A model generated the notes under the pieces. The model did no database searches. It was given only the letters and a program-made list of their open reading frames with translations, and was not told the origin of the DNA. The position numbers and the translations under genes are program-made. From assembly GCF_047345415.1 (NCBI RefSeq), contig NZ_JBLFEP010000007.1, positions 253,884 to 317,883 on the forward strand: 64,000 nt of DNA. The letters are read 5' to 3'. This stretch comes from Maribacter_C sp947494565. Its GTDB lineage: Bacteria > Bacteroidota > Bacteroidia > Flavobacteriales > Flavobacteriaceae. Position 1 is the stretch's first letter. The number at the start of each line of letters is the position of its first letter. Below are positions 25,511 through 33,032 of the stretch, piece by piece.

Positions 25511-25594
25511 TGCGCACGAGAAGACTCGAACTTCCACGGCCTAATGGCCACCAGCCCCTCAAGCTGGCGCGTCTACCAATTCCGCCACGTGCGC
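25511..25594 (-). tRNA. tRNA-Leu (anticodon GAG)
   Basis: The 84-nt minus-strand sequence folds as a class II tRNA. The acceptor arms are GCGCACG and CGTGCGC, with discriminator A. The D arm contains GGAATTGGTAGAC, the anticodon loop CTTGAGG gives GAG, a long variable arm follows, and the T loop contains GTTCGAGTC. CCA is not encoded. Confidence 0.96.
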
Positions 25595-25644
25595 ATAATT
25601 TTCGGATTGCAAATATACTAGAAGTATTTTGAAGTTTTTATGTT

Positions 25645-26541
25645 CTAGAGCGTTTTGTTACTTGGTTCTTGAGAAGGTTTATGAAAACCATATATATTCT
25701 GGCCAATGAAGTCTTTGGGGAAGTTGTCATCGCCTTTGAACCCTAGTTCAATAGTACCCGTATCATCAGGAATATAGTTGGTTTTGAATATATAGTCCCA
25801 GATGCTTAAACTAATGCCGAAATTGACCCCGTATCTCCCTTCTGGTAATTGATAGGCATGATGGTATAAATGCATTACCGGATTGTTCAATACATATTTC
25901 AAAGGACCCCAAGTGAGTTTGATATTGGCATGATTGAGATGACCAATGGTAATGGCCGAAAAATGAACAATATATGCCTGTTCGGGCTCAAAACCGCCTA
26001 AAATCATGACTCCAAAAGTTTTAAGTGGTTTGTAGAGTATATTTTCCATCCAATGATAACGCAGGTGTGCGGCAAAGCCCATTTCCTTGACGCTGTGATG
26101 TACTTTATGAAACTTCCATAAAAACGGAAAGCGATGCAATAGTATATGGGTGAACCATTGTACAAAATCAAGAACCACAAAGAATACGAATAACTGAACC
26201 CACGGTGACCAATTAGAGAGGTCAACCAGTGCAAAACTTTTGGCGTTCAGTCCGAGGTCTTTGAAGGCCACTTCCAGTACTTTGTAGAAGCCACTGATCA
26301 CGATGGTAAAAAGGAAAAAATTGAAAAACATATAAAATGCGTCCAACCAAAAATCCTTTCTGAATATGGATTGATTTTTCCGCCAGGGAAAGCGAATTTC
26401 GAGCAACCAAACCAGCAGTGAAATCAAGACCAGGCCCCAAAAATAATTGGTATACCATGGTACATCGAAGCAGATAGATTTCCAGGTCCAGTTTAAAGTG
26501 CCGAGAAATGAATTGGTAAAAGCCTCTATATATTTTGTCAT
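25645..26541 (-). CDS. Sterol desaturase / fatty acid hydroxylase superfamily membrane protein
   Basis: This 298-residue polytopic membrane protein has three histidine clusters of the di-iron hydroxylase superfamily: HILLH, HKVHH and HLYHH, spaced as in ERG3-like enzymes. Such proteins hydroxylate or desaturate lipids. It begins 4 nt after the cytochrome c gene and so appears to be the third gene of the sulfite-oxidase-like operon, an association I cannot explain from known pathways. It is separate from the carotenoid operon, with tRNA-Leu between them. The substrate is unknown. Confidence 0.88.
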   Translation of the reverse strand: MTKYIEAFTNSFLGTLNWTWKSICFDVPWYTNYFWGLVLISLLVWLLEIRFPWRKNQSIFRKDFWLDAFYMFFNFFLFTIVISGFYKVLEVAFKDLGLNAKSFALVDLSNWSPWVQLFVFFVVLDFVQWFTHILLHRFPFLWKFHKVHHSVKEMGFAAHLRYHWMENILYKPLKTFGVMILGGFEPEQAYIVHFSAITIGHLNHANIKLTWGPLKYVLNNPVMHLYHHAYQLPEGRYGVNFGISLSIWDYIFKTNYIPDDTGTIELGFKGDDNFPKDFIGQNIYGFHKPSQEPSNKTL

Positions 26542-26545
26542 TTGA

Positions 26546-27007
26546 TTAGTATTCAGTGTCTAGGGTGTACCATTCAACGTCTGCCAAATTCTGTCGCCTT
26601 CCCTTTTGGGTAGGGGCGTAGTGGGTCGCTAAGTAGTCTACGATCTCTCCCTCATTTTCTCCTAAGTCCCATAAATTTTGTGTTTCTTGCATCCACCTGA
26701 TAGTCGCTTTCCATTGCTCTTTTGACATACGGTTCTGGGTGACCAGTTTCGCGGAATGACACGTAGTACAATTGTTGATAACCAGTTGCAGACCATCACC
26801 TTCAACAAAACCGGTTCGTAAGTGAATACCATTTTCCACGGTATCAAAATCGGGATGGCTCGGGTCGTTAATACTTGTTGTAGGGGATGTGTAGTCTTCT
26901 GTATCCGCATGAGGCCTAAAAAAACTATTCTTAAATACGAAAAAGAGCATTACTAAAATTAGTACAACGATGACGACTAAGGCAGTCTTTTTTCTAGATG
27001 GACTCAT
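26546..27007 (-). CDS. Membrane-anchored mono-heme cytochrome c, probable SorB-like electron acceptor
   Basis: The start at 27007 overlaps the stop of the upstream molybdoenzyme as ATGA and gives 153 residues. One N-terminal membrane helix (KTALVVIVVLILVMLFFVF) precedes a small c-type heme domain with a single CTTCH motif in VINNCTTCHSAKLV. A methionine in RMSKEQW may be the distal ligand. Coupled translation with the sulfite-oxidase-like gene suggests that it takes electrons from that enzyme. A longer frame from 27037 is open but would overlap the upstream gene more. Confidence 0.87.
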   Translation of the reverse strand: MSPSRKKTALVVIVVLILVMLFFVFKNSFFRPHADTEDYTSPTTSINDPSHPDFDTVENGIHLRTGFVEGDGLQLVINNCTTCHSAKLVTQNRMSKEQWKATIRWMQETQNLWDLGENEGEIVDYLATHYAPTQKGRRQNLADVEWYTLDTEY

Positions 27008-28227
27008 GAGCTGATTTTTACCGCGATTCTGTGACATGCGTTATTCAAGTACCCTTTCGGATTCCATCCTGGTAACAACATGGGTTGTGCCTTTCCTCTT
27101 TCATCCGTAGCTCTGGCCCAAACCTCATAATACCCCTCTTTTGGAAAATCGATGGTAGCACTGAAGTGCTGCCAGGCCAACCGATTGACAGGCTGTTGCA
27201 ATTGACAGGCTTTCCAAGTACTACCGAAGTCAATGGAATACTGCATTTGGGTCACTTTAAGTTCTCCGGCCCAAGCATGACCTTTGATGTCCAACTTTTT
27301 TCCTTTTTGAAGAATCGCACCAGTTTTGGGGTAGGTGATCAACGATTTGACGGGCATCGACTCAATGATACACATATCCTCATCCGCTACTTTTTCTCCG
27401 GGGGCCACTGGTGTGCAAGGCACACGATAGGCCGTTCCGGTCATTTTGGGGCCATCGTGGACGATATTCCTGATGCTTAGCCGATCGATCCATTTCCCGG
27501 AGGCAGAAGCAGGAAAACCGCCAGCTATCAACCGCAGCGGAAATCCGTGGGCCAACGGAATCGCTTCACCGTTCATTTGGAAAGCGATGAGGGTCTCTTC
27601 TTGCATCGCTTTTTCAATGGGCACACCTCTTGATATAGGCTCTTTGGTGGGGTCATTGCTGAGATGGGTATCCGTAGCATGATATCCGACATAAACCGCA
27701 TCTTCTTTTATTCCTACGTCTTCTAAAACATCCTTCAGTCGCACTCCGGTCCATTTTGCACAAGAGACCGCACCGACCGTCCACTGGTTTCCTTTGGCCG
27801 GAGGATCAAATTCACTTCTACCATTTCCGCCACACTCCAAGGTCAAGTGATACGTGTACTGTTTGAATTTTGTCTTGAGCTCTTTCAGGGTAAAGGTTTT
27901 TTCTTGGGTAACCGATTCCCCATCGAATGTCAATGTCCACGAATCCACATCGATTTCTTTGGGGATATTCCCATTATTTCGAATGAACATGAATTTGTTC
28001 GGGGTCACCTTGTCGTTCAGAAGGTGTGCTTGTGCTTCCATATTCCATGGCTTATCATTTAATAGCACCATTTGCGCATCTTTATTGAACATTTTAAAGG
28101 GATCGGGCTCCTGAAGGCCCAGTGGCTGATATCCGATAGGGAGCTGTTGCCCAAATACAATGGGACTTCCCAATAAGGTCGCCAAGGAAGTAAGTGTGGT
28201 CTTTTTAACGAAGTTTCTTCTCTGCAT
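27004..28227 (-). CDS. Sulfite-oxidase-family molybdenum enzyme with Tat signal
   Basis: The 407-residue protein begins with a twin-arginine signal (QRRNFVKKTTLTSLATLLG), indicating export with cofactor bound. The sulfite oxidase fold contains the molybdenum-ligating cysteine in AVSCAKWTGVRLKDVL, and HLTLECGGNGR, GGFPASASGKWI and the C-terminal dimerisation domain ending AVKISS are also present. With the coupled cytochrome c it looks like a SorAB-type sulfite dehydrogenase, though the substrate is inferred. ATG 28233, two codons earlier, is an alternative start. It needs the Tat system, whose tatC lies at the window's left edge. Confidence 0.9.
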   Translation of the reverse strand: MQRRNFVKKTTLTSLATLLGSPIVFGQQLPIGYQPLGLQEPDPFKMFNKDAQMVLLNDKPWNMEAQAHLLNDKVTPNKFMFIRNNGNIPKEIDVDSWTLTFDGESVTQEKTFTLKELKTKFKQYTYHLTLECGGNGRSEFDPPAKGNQWTVGAVSCAKWTGVRLKDVLEDVGIKEDAVYVGYHATDTHLSNDPTKEPISRGVPIEKAMQEETLIAFQMNGEAIPLAHGFPLRLIAGGFPASASGKWIDRLSIRNIVHDGPKMTGTAYRVPCTPVAPGEKVADEDMCIIESMPVKSLITYPKTGAILQKGKKLDIKGHAWAGELKVTQMQYSIDFGSTWKACQLQQPVNRLAWQHFSATIDFPKEGYYEVWARATDERGKAQPMLLPGWNPKGYLNNACHRIAVKISS

Positions 28228-28233
28228 TGGCAA

Positions 28234-29031
28234 TAGTTATTTGAAGTATAAACTTAATTCTACTGTATTTTAAAATTGGTAACCCAAGTTACATTGACCA
28301 TCTAAAGTTAGCTAGAAATTAGTTGTGATGTAGCATGACCAAATGGGAATCGTTTTCTGAACAAGTTGAACTAGTTTGATAGGGGATCTTAGCGGTCTTT
28401 CATACCCGTGAAGTCTATTTGTCGATGAGAATGGAAAAAGATAGGCGACTCAGAATAGCACTTGCACGACCTCTTGTCACGGAGTATAAAGCGCCTTGCC
28501 CAGCGTTGCTATTGCAATACGCAGCCATATCATGCCATTGACAATGGAAGTTGGGCAGAGGCACTGACAAGGTCGGAAGGAATCATAACTACATATGCTT
28601 TTAGGCCACTATCGGATTCGAAAGCTATGGTGACCTATTTTTCCATATGGTTTGTCTAATGTCAATCCGACAATTAAAACGAGTCCGTTCTTTGGACCTT
28701 TTGTCGGACTCTTCTTCTTCAAGGTCGTATTCCATGTCGATTTGATGAAAGCGCTAAACTATAACATAATCGTTTTCTTAGAAATCGTTACCATCGTTTT
28801 AGAAACTAGATCATTACTTCTATTACGTGCACTTCGTCTAAGAGCATAAACAAAATATGGATCAACTGGCCGTTGCAGTATAAAGGTAGGCAAGTGGATG
28901 AGGCCTACGGGTTTCTAAATCAGATAACCAAGTTTGAAAACGAAGGAAGGGGAAATGGTATTGATTCGCAATAAAATCATTTTTCCCTTATCTTGGCTTT
29001 AGTAAATTACAAAGGTATTAGGTCGTTGCCA
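28234..29031. other. Long non-coding or decayed stretch
   Basis: No convincing gene is visible in these 798 bases. Two overlapping plus-strand frames (28462-28659, 28652-28849) have no family features. A short open run at 28854-28973 (reading IWINWPLQYKGRQVDEAYGF and ending at a TAA at 28971-28973) has protein-like composition but no start codon, and may be the tail of a lost gene. Confidence 0.4.
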
Positions 29032-29475
29032 ATGTCTAAAGCAAGAAGTCTTTCCGATTATGTGAAATCCATTAACAAGGTTCCATTGGGGCATCCCAAA
29101 TCGTTGCGGAATATGCTTCGTAATGCTCTAGGAGCGAATTCATTCTCTTCGTTTTGGAGGTATTGGAATCCTATTTGGAGCTACTATTTGAGATACTTTG
29201 TTTACAGACCTTTGCGAACTATTATTCCGGAGAAAGTTGCCCTTGTCGCAACATTTCTTGTTTCGGGTGGGATTCATGATCTGGCAGTATACCTTATAAC
29301 AGGTCAAGGGTCTTTTATCATTACGGTATGGTTTGGTATAATGGCTTGTGTAGTAGTATTGGAGAGCTATGCGAATATTTCACTTAGAAAGTTGCCATTT
29401 CTGCTTAAAGCACTGCTATATTTGGTTGTAATTTCGGTATGTTATTTATTGGCGAAGCTCCTTTTCACTTTGTAA
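29032..29475 (+). CDS. Small MBOAT-like membrane acyltransferase-family protein
   Basis: From the first ATG the protein has 147 residues with three or four hydrophobic helices. FWRYWNPIWSYYLRYFVYRPLR (about 41-62) and LVSGGIHDLAVYL with the putative catalytic H82 match the C-terminal core of membrane-bound O-acyltransferases, which are normally three times longer. It is either a compact family variant or a truncated C-terminal fragment; the 800-base gene-free stretch upstream leaves both open. An in-frame TTG at 28993 would add 13 residues. Confidence 0.65.
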   Translation: MSKARSLSDYVKSINKVPLGHPKSLRNMLRNALGANSFSSFWRYWNPIWSYYLRYFVYRPLRTIIPEKVALVATFLVSGGIHDLAVYLITGQGSFIITVWFGIMACVVVLESYANISLRKLPFLLKALLYLVVISVCYLLAKLLFTL

Positions 29476-29790
29476 AGACAGTATCGCCTTGGAAAAGGAA
29501 AAGCTACGACTTTATTTTTTGAAGAATGTGGTAAAGAATCCAAAAATAATTAGTGGTGATTTATAGTAGTAATCAATGATGTAGCACCTTATGGTATTGT
29601 TGAGGACAATACAACCAAAAAGAACGCCAAACGTTTTCGCAACCTGAAATTAAGATGCTAATGGAACTAAAATGGGGGTGCTGGCCAATTGAAAAAACTA
29701 CTACGAATGTTAAAGCTCACCGGTAATCATATTCATTCTTTAAAGAAATAATCCATTGTTCATTATTGAGTTTCTCTCTCATAGTATTAT
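29476..29790. other. Intergenic stretch without recognisable features
   Basis: Between the MBOAT-like gene and the end of the flavin reductase gene I find no frame, hairpin or repeat that I can support. Confidence 0.5.
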
Positions 29791-30321
29791 TTAAAGTTCT
29801 TTGGAAAATTTCGCTTTTTTATCTTCCAATTCCTTTCTAAAATTCTCTTCTATGATTTTGCCTTCTTTGAAGTTATCATAAAAAGACGGCAGCGAAAACG
29901 TTTCTATGATTTTTGCTCCCATAAATGGAAAATAGGTGCTTGCTGATTGTAGTACGGTTGCCCCTCCTCTCGCTCCAGGGGAGGTTGTCATTAATAACAT
30001 AGGCTTCTCTCTCCAGATTTGCATATTTAAACGTGATAGCCAGTCGATGGTATTTTTAAACACTGCGGCATAAGAACCATTATGCTCTGCTAGTGCAATA
30101 ATAAAGGCATCTGCTGTATTGATTATTTCATCTAATCTTTTTACAGCCCTGGGTATGCCATTCTCCGCTTCAAAATCAACACCGTATATTGGCAGAATGT
30201 AATCGTTTAAATCGATAGGTATGATTTCTACATCTTCTATGAGATTAGAAACATATACCATAAGCATTTTGTTTATTGAATTTTGACTGTTACTACCTAC
30301 TATGGTGACTACTTTTTTCAT
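29791..30321 (-). CDS. NAD(P)H-dependent FMN reductase family protein
   Basis: This 176-residue flavodoxin-fold protein begins VVTIVGSNSQNSINKML (flavin phosphate-binding loop) and has ALAEHNGSYAAVFKNTIDWLSR and LLMTTSPGARGGATVLQ, typical of the NADPH-dependent FMN reductase / azoreductase-like family. It reduces flavins or quinones in the cytoplasm. It is the last gene of a three-gene unit with DoxX and an outer-membrane protein, 5 nt after the DoxX gene, under a probable Crp/Fnr regulator encoded upstream. Confidence 0.9.
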   Translation of the reverse strand: MKKVVTIVGSNSQNSINKMLMVYVSNLIEDVEIIPIDLNDYILPIYGVDFEAENGIPRAVKRLDEIINTADAFIIALAEHNGSYAAVFKNTIDWLSRLNMQIWREKPMLLMTTSPGARGGATVLQSASTYFPFMGAKIIETFSLPSFYDNFKEGKIIEENFRKELEDKKAKFSKEL

Positions 30322-30326
30322 ATGTA

Positions 30327-30779
30327 TTACTTTTTTGAGAGTTTAGAATCAATTGACCATTTTCCACTTCCGTTTACTAGTATTGTTAGTGCTAAACCAA
30401 TAACTAGCAAAGAATATTCGTAACCTTCTCCTGCCTGGTTTCCAAACCAATTCATAAAGAATCCGTGCTCAAGTTGCGTTGTGAATATGATACCCAAGAA
30501 CATTCCGACGAATGAGAGTGCCCAGAACCTACTGAAAAGACCAATGATTAGGGCGACGGCACCAAAGAATTCGATTATTATTACAGAAAATGCCACCACG
30601 CTAGGCAGACCCATTTGTGTTGTGAACATTTCAATAGTAGCTGAATAGCCATAACCGCCAAAGAGCCCTAATAATTTTTGAGCACCATGCGGAAATAGTA
30701 CCAAACCAAGGGTTAAACGTGCAATACTGTATCCTGAATTAGGATGCGTTGTTACTAATTTTTTAAATGAATTTTTCAT
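30327..30779 (-). CDS. DoxX family membrane protein
   Basis: The 150-residue protein has four hydrophobic segments and the DoxX pattern: RLTLGLVLFPHGAQKLLGLFGGYG near the N-terminus, ALIIGLFSRFWA in the middle and a closing YSLLVIGLALTILV helix. DoxX proteins sit in the inner membrane and are linked to redox homeostasis or quinone metabolism. It is spaced 5 nt from the flavin reductase gene and 12 nt from the outer-membrane protein gene, so one transcript is likely. Confidence 0.9.
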   Translation of the reverse strand: MKNSFKKLVTTHPNSGYSIARLTLGLVLFPHGAQKLLGLFGGYGYSATIEMFTTQMGLPSVVAFSVIIIEFFGAVALIIGLFSRFWALSFVGMFLGIIFTTQLEHGFFMNWFGNQAGEGYEYSLLVIGLALTILVNGSGKWSIDSKLSKK

Positions 30780-30791
30780 AATGTATAGGGT

Positions 30792-31436
30792 TTAAAATGT
30801 TTTACGGTAATACAATCCGAAGTTTGATTGTGTTATAGGATTAGTTCCATATTGGTCAAAGTCTGAACCGATACCGAGTTGATGACCTTTGTAAGATGCG
30901 CCTAAACGCAGTTGTTGGAAGCTTCTGGAATGCGTTTTGAACGTATCCCAAACAGTTAAAAACTGTCCATTTAACCACAAAGAAATCCTTTCACTTAATG
31001 GTGTTTGCAATTGAAATTGGGCAAATACTTCGGCGAGACTGGCATCTTTTTTTTCTGAATATGCGACTGTAGGAATGACCACCAGTAAACCCCTTGAATT
31101 TTTCAGTGTGAACTTAGCCGAAAGCCTTTCTGAGAACCCTCCAAAACTATTGTAGTATAGAGACGGGCCTATGGCAATAGTCTTGCTAGCGTTCCAGAAT
31201 AATGTGGGTTGTACCCCTGCTTCATCAAAAATTTGATTTTCTTTTTCTCTAAATTTCTGGAAAAAGGCAAGAGTAGCGATGCTTAAGGTATTGCTGTCGT
31301 TAATTGAATAACTGGAGAGTAAAGTGAAGTCTGTTTTATCAAAACCTGAAAACAGTTCTAATTGGGTAAATTGTGCTTGTAAAGTGCTTGCTAAACCAAG
31401 TATAAATACTCCAGATATGATTCTTATTTTTTTCAC
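30792..31436 (-). CDS. Exported protein, probably a small outer-membrane beta-barrel
   Basis: A 214-residue protein with a clear signal peptide (MKKIRIISGVFILGLASTLQAQ) followed by alternating amphipathic strands. It ends in an aromatic residue (NFGLYYRKTF), as outer-membrane barrels do. I recognise no named family. It is first in the operon with doxX and the flavin reductase gene and lies 53 nt after the Crp/Fnr gene, so it may share that transcript or be controlled by it. Confidence 0.75.
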   Translation of the reverse strand: MKKIRIISGVFILGLASTLQAQFTQLELFSGFDKTDFTLLSSYSINDSNTLSIATLAFFQKFREKENQIFDEAGVQPTLFWNASKTIAIGPSLYYNSFGGFSERLSAKFTLKNSRGLLVVIPTVAYSEKKDASLAEVFAQFQLQTPLSERISLWLNGQFLTVWDTFKTHSRSFQQLRLGASYKGHQLGIGSDFDQYGTNPITQSNFGLYYRKTF

Positions 31437-31489
31437 ACTTCAAAATTCCGATTGGAATGGGTGAAAAAAAATGAACTAGTTTAAGACTT

Positions 31490-32083
31490 TTACATTCGAT
31501 TGACTTTTGAGATGATTTTACTCATAAATTCTGGAGTAATTCCTATGTACGCCGCTAAATCTTTTTGAGTGATCCTACTCACCAGTTGTGGATATTTCTT
31601 TTTGAAATCAATATATCTTTCTTCCGCGGTTAGGGATATTCCTTGGTTTGAGCGTCTGATATAACTTATTAGGGACTTTTGATATAACATGCGATAGAAT
31701 CTTTCAAATTTTGGAATTTCTTGAAACAATAAATCATAGCTTGCTCTAGAAATTCCTAAAAGTTCTGAATGTTCGGTTGCTTTAATATAATACCTTGAAG
31801 GTTCTTTGGTCATAAAACTAGACAAATCACCAGTCCAGTAATCTTCAATGGCGAACATTGAAATATGAGGTGCGCCATCGTCATCTATGGTATATACTTT
31901 TAGGCATCCATGGGTTATAAAATATTCATACTTAGCAACCTCGCCTGCCTGCAAAAGGAAATCTTTCTTCTCCACTTTAACTTCAGTCAGTAAAGAGATG
32001 TATTTCTGCTTTTCTAGCTGGGATAAATCGATAAACCGAGATACATTAGTTAGTATTAGAAGATGTGATTCTTTAAAATTCAA
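31490..32083 (-). CDS. Crp/Fnr-family transcriptional regulator (TTG start)
   Basis: The 197-residue protein has an N-terminal cyclic-nucleotide-binding-like beta roll (about 25-120, LLQAGEVAKYEYFITHGCLKVY) and a C-terminal winged helix-turn-helix (TQKDLAAYIGITPEFMSKII). No FNR-type cysteine cluster is present. The only reasonable start is TTG at 32083, since a stop lies five codons upstream and the next ATG is far inside. It probably controls the downstream OMP-DoxX-flavin reductase genes. Confidence 0.88.
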   Translation of the reverse strand: MNFKESHLLILTNVSRFIDLSQLEKQKYISLLTEVKVEKKDFLLQAGEVAKYEYFITHGCLKVYTIDDDGAPHISMFAIEDYWTGDLSSFMTKEPSRYYIKATEHSELLGISRASYDLLFQEIPKFERFYRMLYQKSLISYIRRSNQGISLTAEERYIDFKKKYPQLVSRITQKDLAAYIGITPEFMSKIISKVNRM

Positions 32084-32230
32084 TTCCTGCCGTATTTATA
32101 CGAATTTAATTTAAAGAATTCCTTCCGGATTAAAAAGTTCACTATTTATATAATCATCAAATATGAATGTAGTTGGAATGTCGCCTTATCGGATTAATCA
32201 ATACTAAACAAATGAATTCTGTAAAAACAT

Positions 32231-32264
32231 AAAAGCTTGCTAATTCCATGATTAGCAAGCTTTT
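32231..32264. terminator. Orphan terminator hairpin next to the tRNA-end copies
   Basis: A perfect 14-bp stem (AAAAGCTTGCTAAT and complement) with a six-base loop and T run on either strand. No gene ends here. On the minus strand it follows the partial tRNA-Lys 3' end at 32288-32305 by 24 nt, the same spacing as between the intact tRNA-Lys and its terminator at 45 kb. I infer that it is the original tRNA terminator, separated by island insertion. Confidence 0.8.
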
Positions 32265-32287
32265 GGTTTCGGATGATATCACCCTCG

Positions 32288-32305
32288 GTGACCTGGCTGG
32301 AGCTC
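32288..32305 (-). repeat. Outer partial copy of the tRNA-Lys 3' end
   Basis: GTGACCTGGCTGGAGCTC matches the tRNA-Lys 3' end at 45082-45099 at all but one position. It lies 105 bp outside the exact copy at 32393, which suggests an older or tandem attachment event. Confidence 0.65.
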
Positions 32306-32343
32306 CCTTCGACTGTGCTCAGGGTAAACTTCTCGCTTCGACA
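32305..32343. repeat. REP-like dispersed repeat sequence
   Basis: CCCTTCGACTGTGCTCAGGG followed by TAAACTTCTCGCTTCGACA resembles the dispersed CTTCGACTnnGCTCAG palindromic elements found in many bacterial genomes. Only one copy is seen in this window, so the call rests on recollection of the motif. Confidence 0.45.
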
Positions 32344-32392
32344 ATAGGGCATAAAAAATCCAAGTACATCGACCGTGATTAAAAATACCTTT

Positions 32393-32415
32393 AGTGACCT
32401 GGCTGGGGCTCGAAC
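32393..32415 (-). repeat. Left attachment-site copy (tRNA-Lys 3' end)
   Basis: These 23 bases are identical to 45081-45103, the T-arm and acceptor 3' half of tRNA-Lys plus two flanking bases. The similarity stops abruptly, as expected for a recombination core. Confidence 0.85.
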
Positions 32416-32466
32416 TATCTTTCTAATGGTTTGATAATCAAAAAGTTAAAATTAGTATTTTCAAAG

Positions 32467-32510
32467 TACGCACCGAATAACGCACCGGATTGAACAATTA
32501 TTTTAAATGA
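32467..32510 (+). repeat. Left-end motif of the island (CGCACCG repeats)
   Basis: Two CGCACCGrAT units 12 bp apart (32469 and 32481) are followed by TTTTAAATGA. The second unit with its tail resembles 44974-45000 at the right end in the same orientation. Arm-type integrase-binding sites are a plausible explanation. Confidence 0.5.
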
Positions 32511-32944
32511 ACTTATTAGTATTCGAATTTCGGTACATTCTATTCGAATGGCAACAATTGAATACGCCTATTGAATTGGCCTTTCGCTCCAATAGAAAAG
32601 TGAAGCCGTATCGGGGAAATACTATGATAGGTGTTCTAACTTCTGATTCGGACGGTTTCTTAAAATCGAACAAGATCTATTATTTGGGATATGGAAACCA
32701 CTATGCAGCAATTACCGAATACGGCTTATTGTACTTGAACCTTGACAAAGCGCCAATCTTAAAAGGCGAATTATATGTGTACTATATAATGAACAAAAGC
32801 AAATCAACTTTGCAACTTGCAATGGTTTCAATCAAACATTTCAGAATTAAAACAAACTTCCGAAGCAAATTACCTAGCAACATTACGGAAACAAAAGGGG
32901 TTTTTAGCTTAACAGAATTTCTTCGCGGAAAAAATGGTTTGTAA
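32507..32944 (+). CDS. Hypothetical protein at the island's left end
   Basis: The frame encodes 145 residues rich in Tyr, Lys and Leu, with no signal peptide, membrane helix or motif that I recognise. Its ATG lies inside the TTTTAAATGA end motif, so the start is uncertain; the internal Met at residue 40 (32624) is an alternative. It is the first plus-strand frame after the left attachment copy. It could be a real island gene or chance coding in A/T-rich DNA. Confidence 0.4.
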   Translation: MNLLVFEFRYILFEWQQLNTPIELAFRSNRKVKPYRGNTMIGVLTSDSDGFLKSNKIYYLGYGNHYAAITEYGLLYLNLDKAPILKGELYVYYIMNKSKSTLQLAMVSIKHFRIKTNFRSKLPSNITETKGVFSLTEFLRGKNGL

Positions 32945-33032
32945 CAATTTTCAGTCAATCACGTCTTTTAACTGAGTTGCCCCAACACTCTTTTAGAGGG
33001 CAATATCCAATTTTTTAGCATATTTGCTTGCA

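Noticed and set aside
28462..28849. Two overlapping plus-strand frames of 65 codons
   Set aside because: No start context, promoter or recognisable protein pattern; composition looks random.
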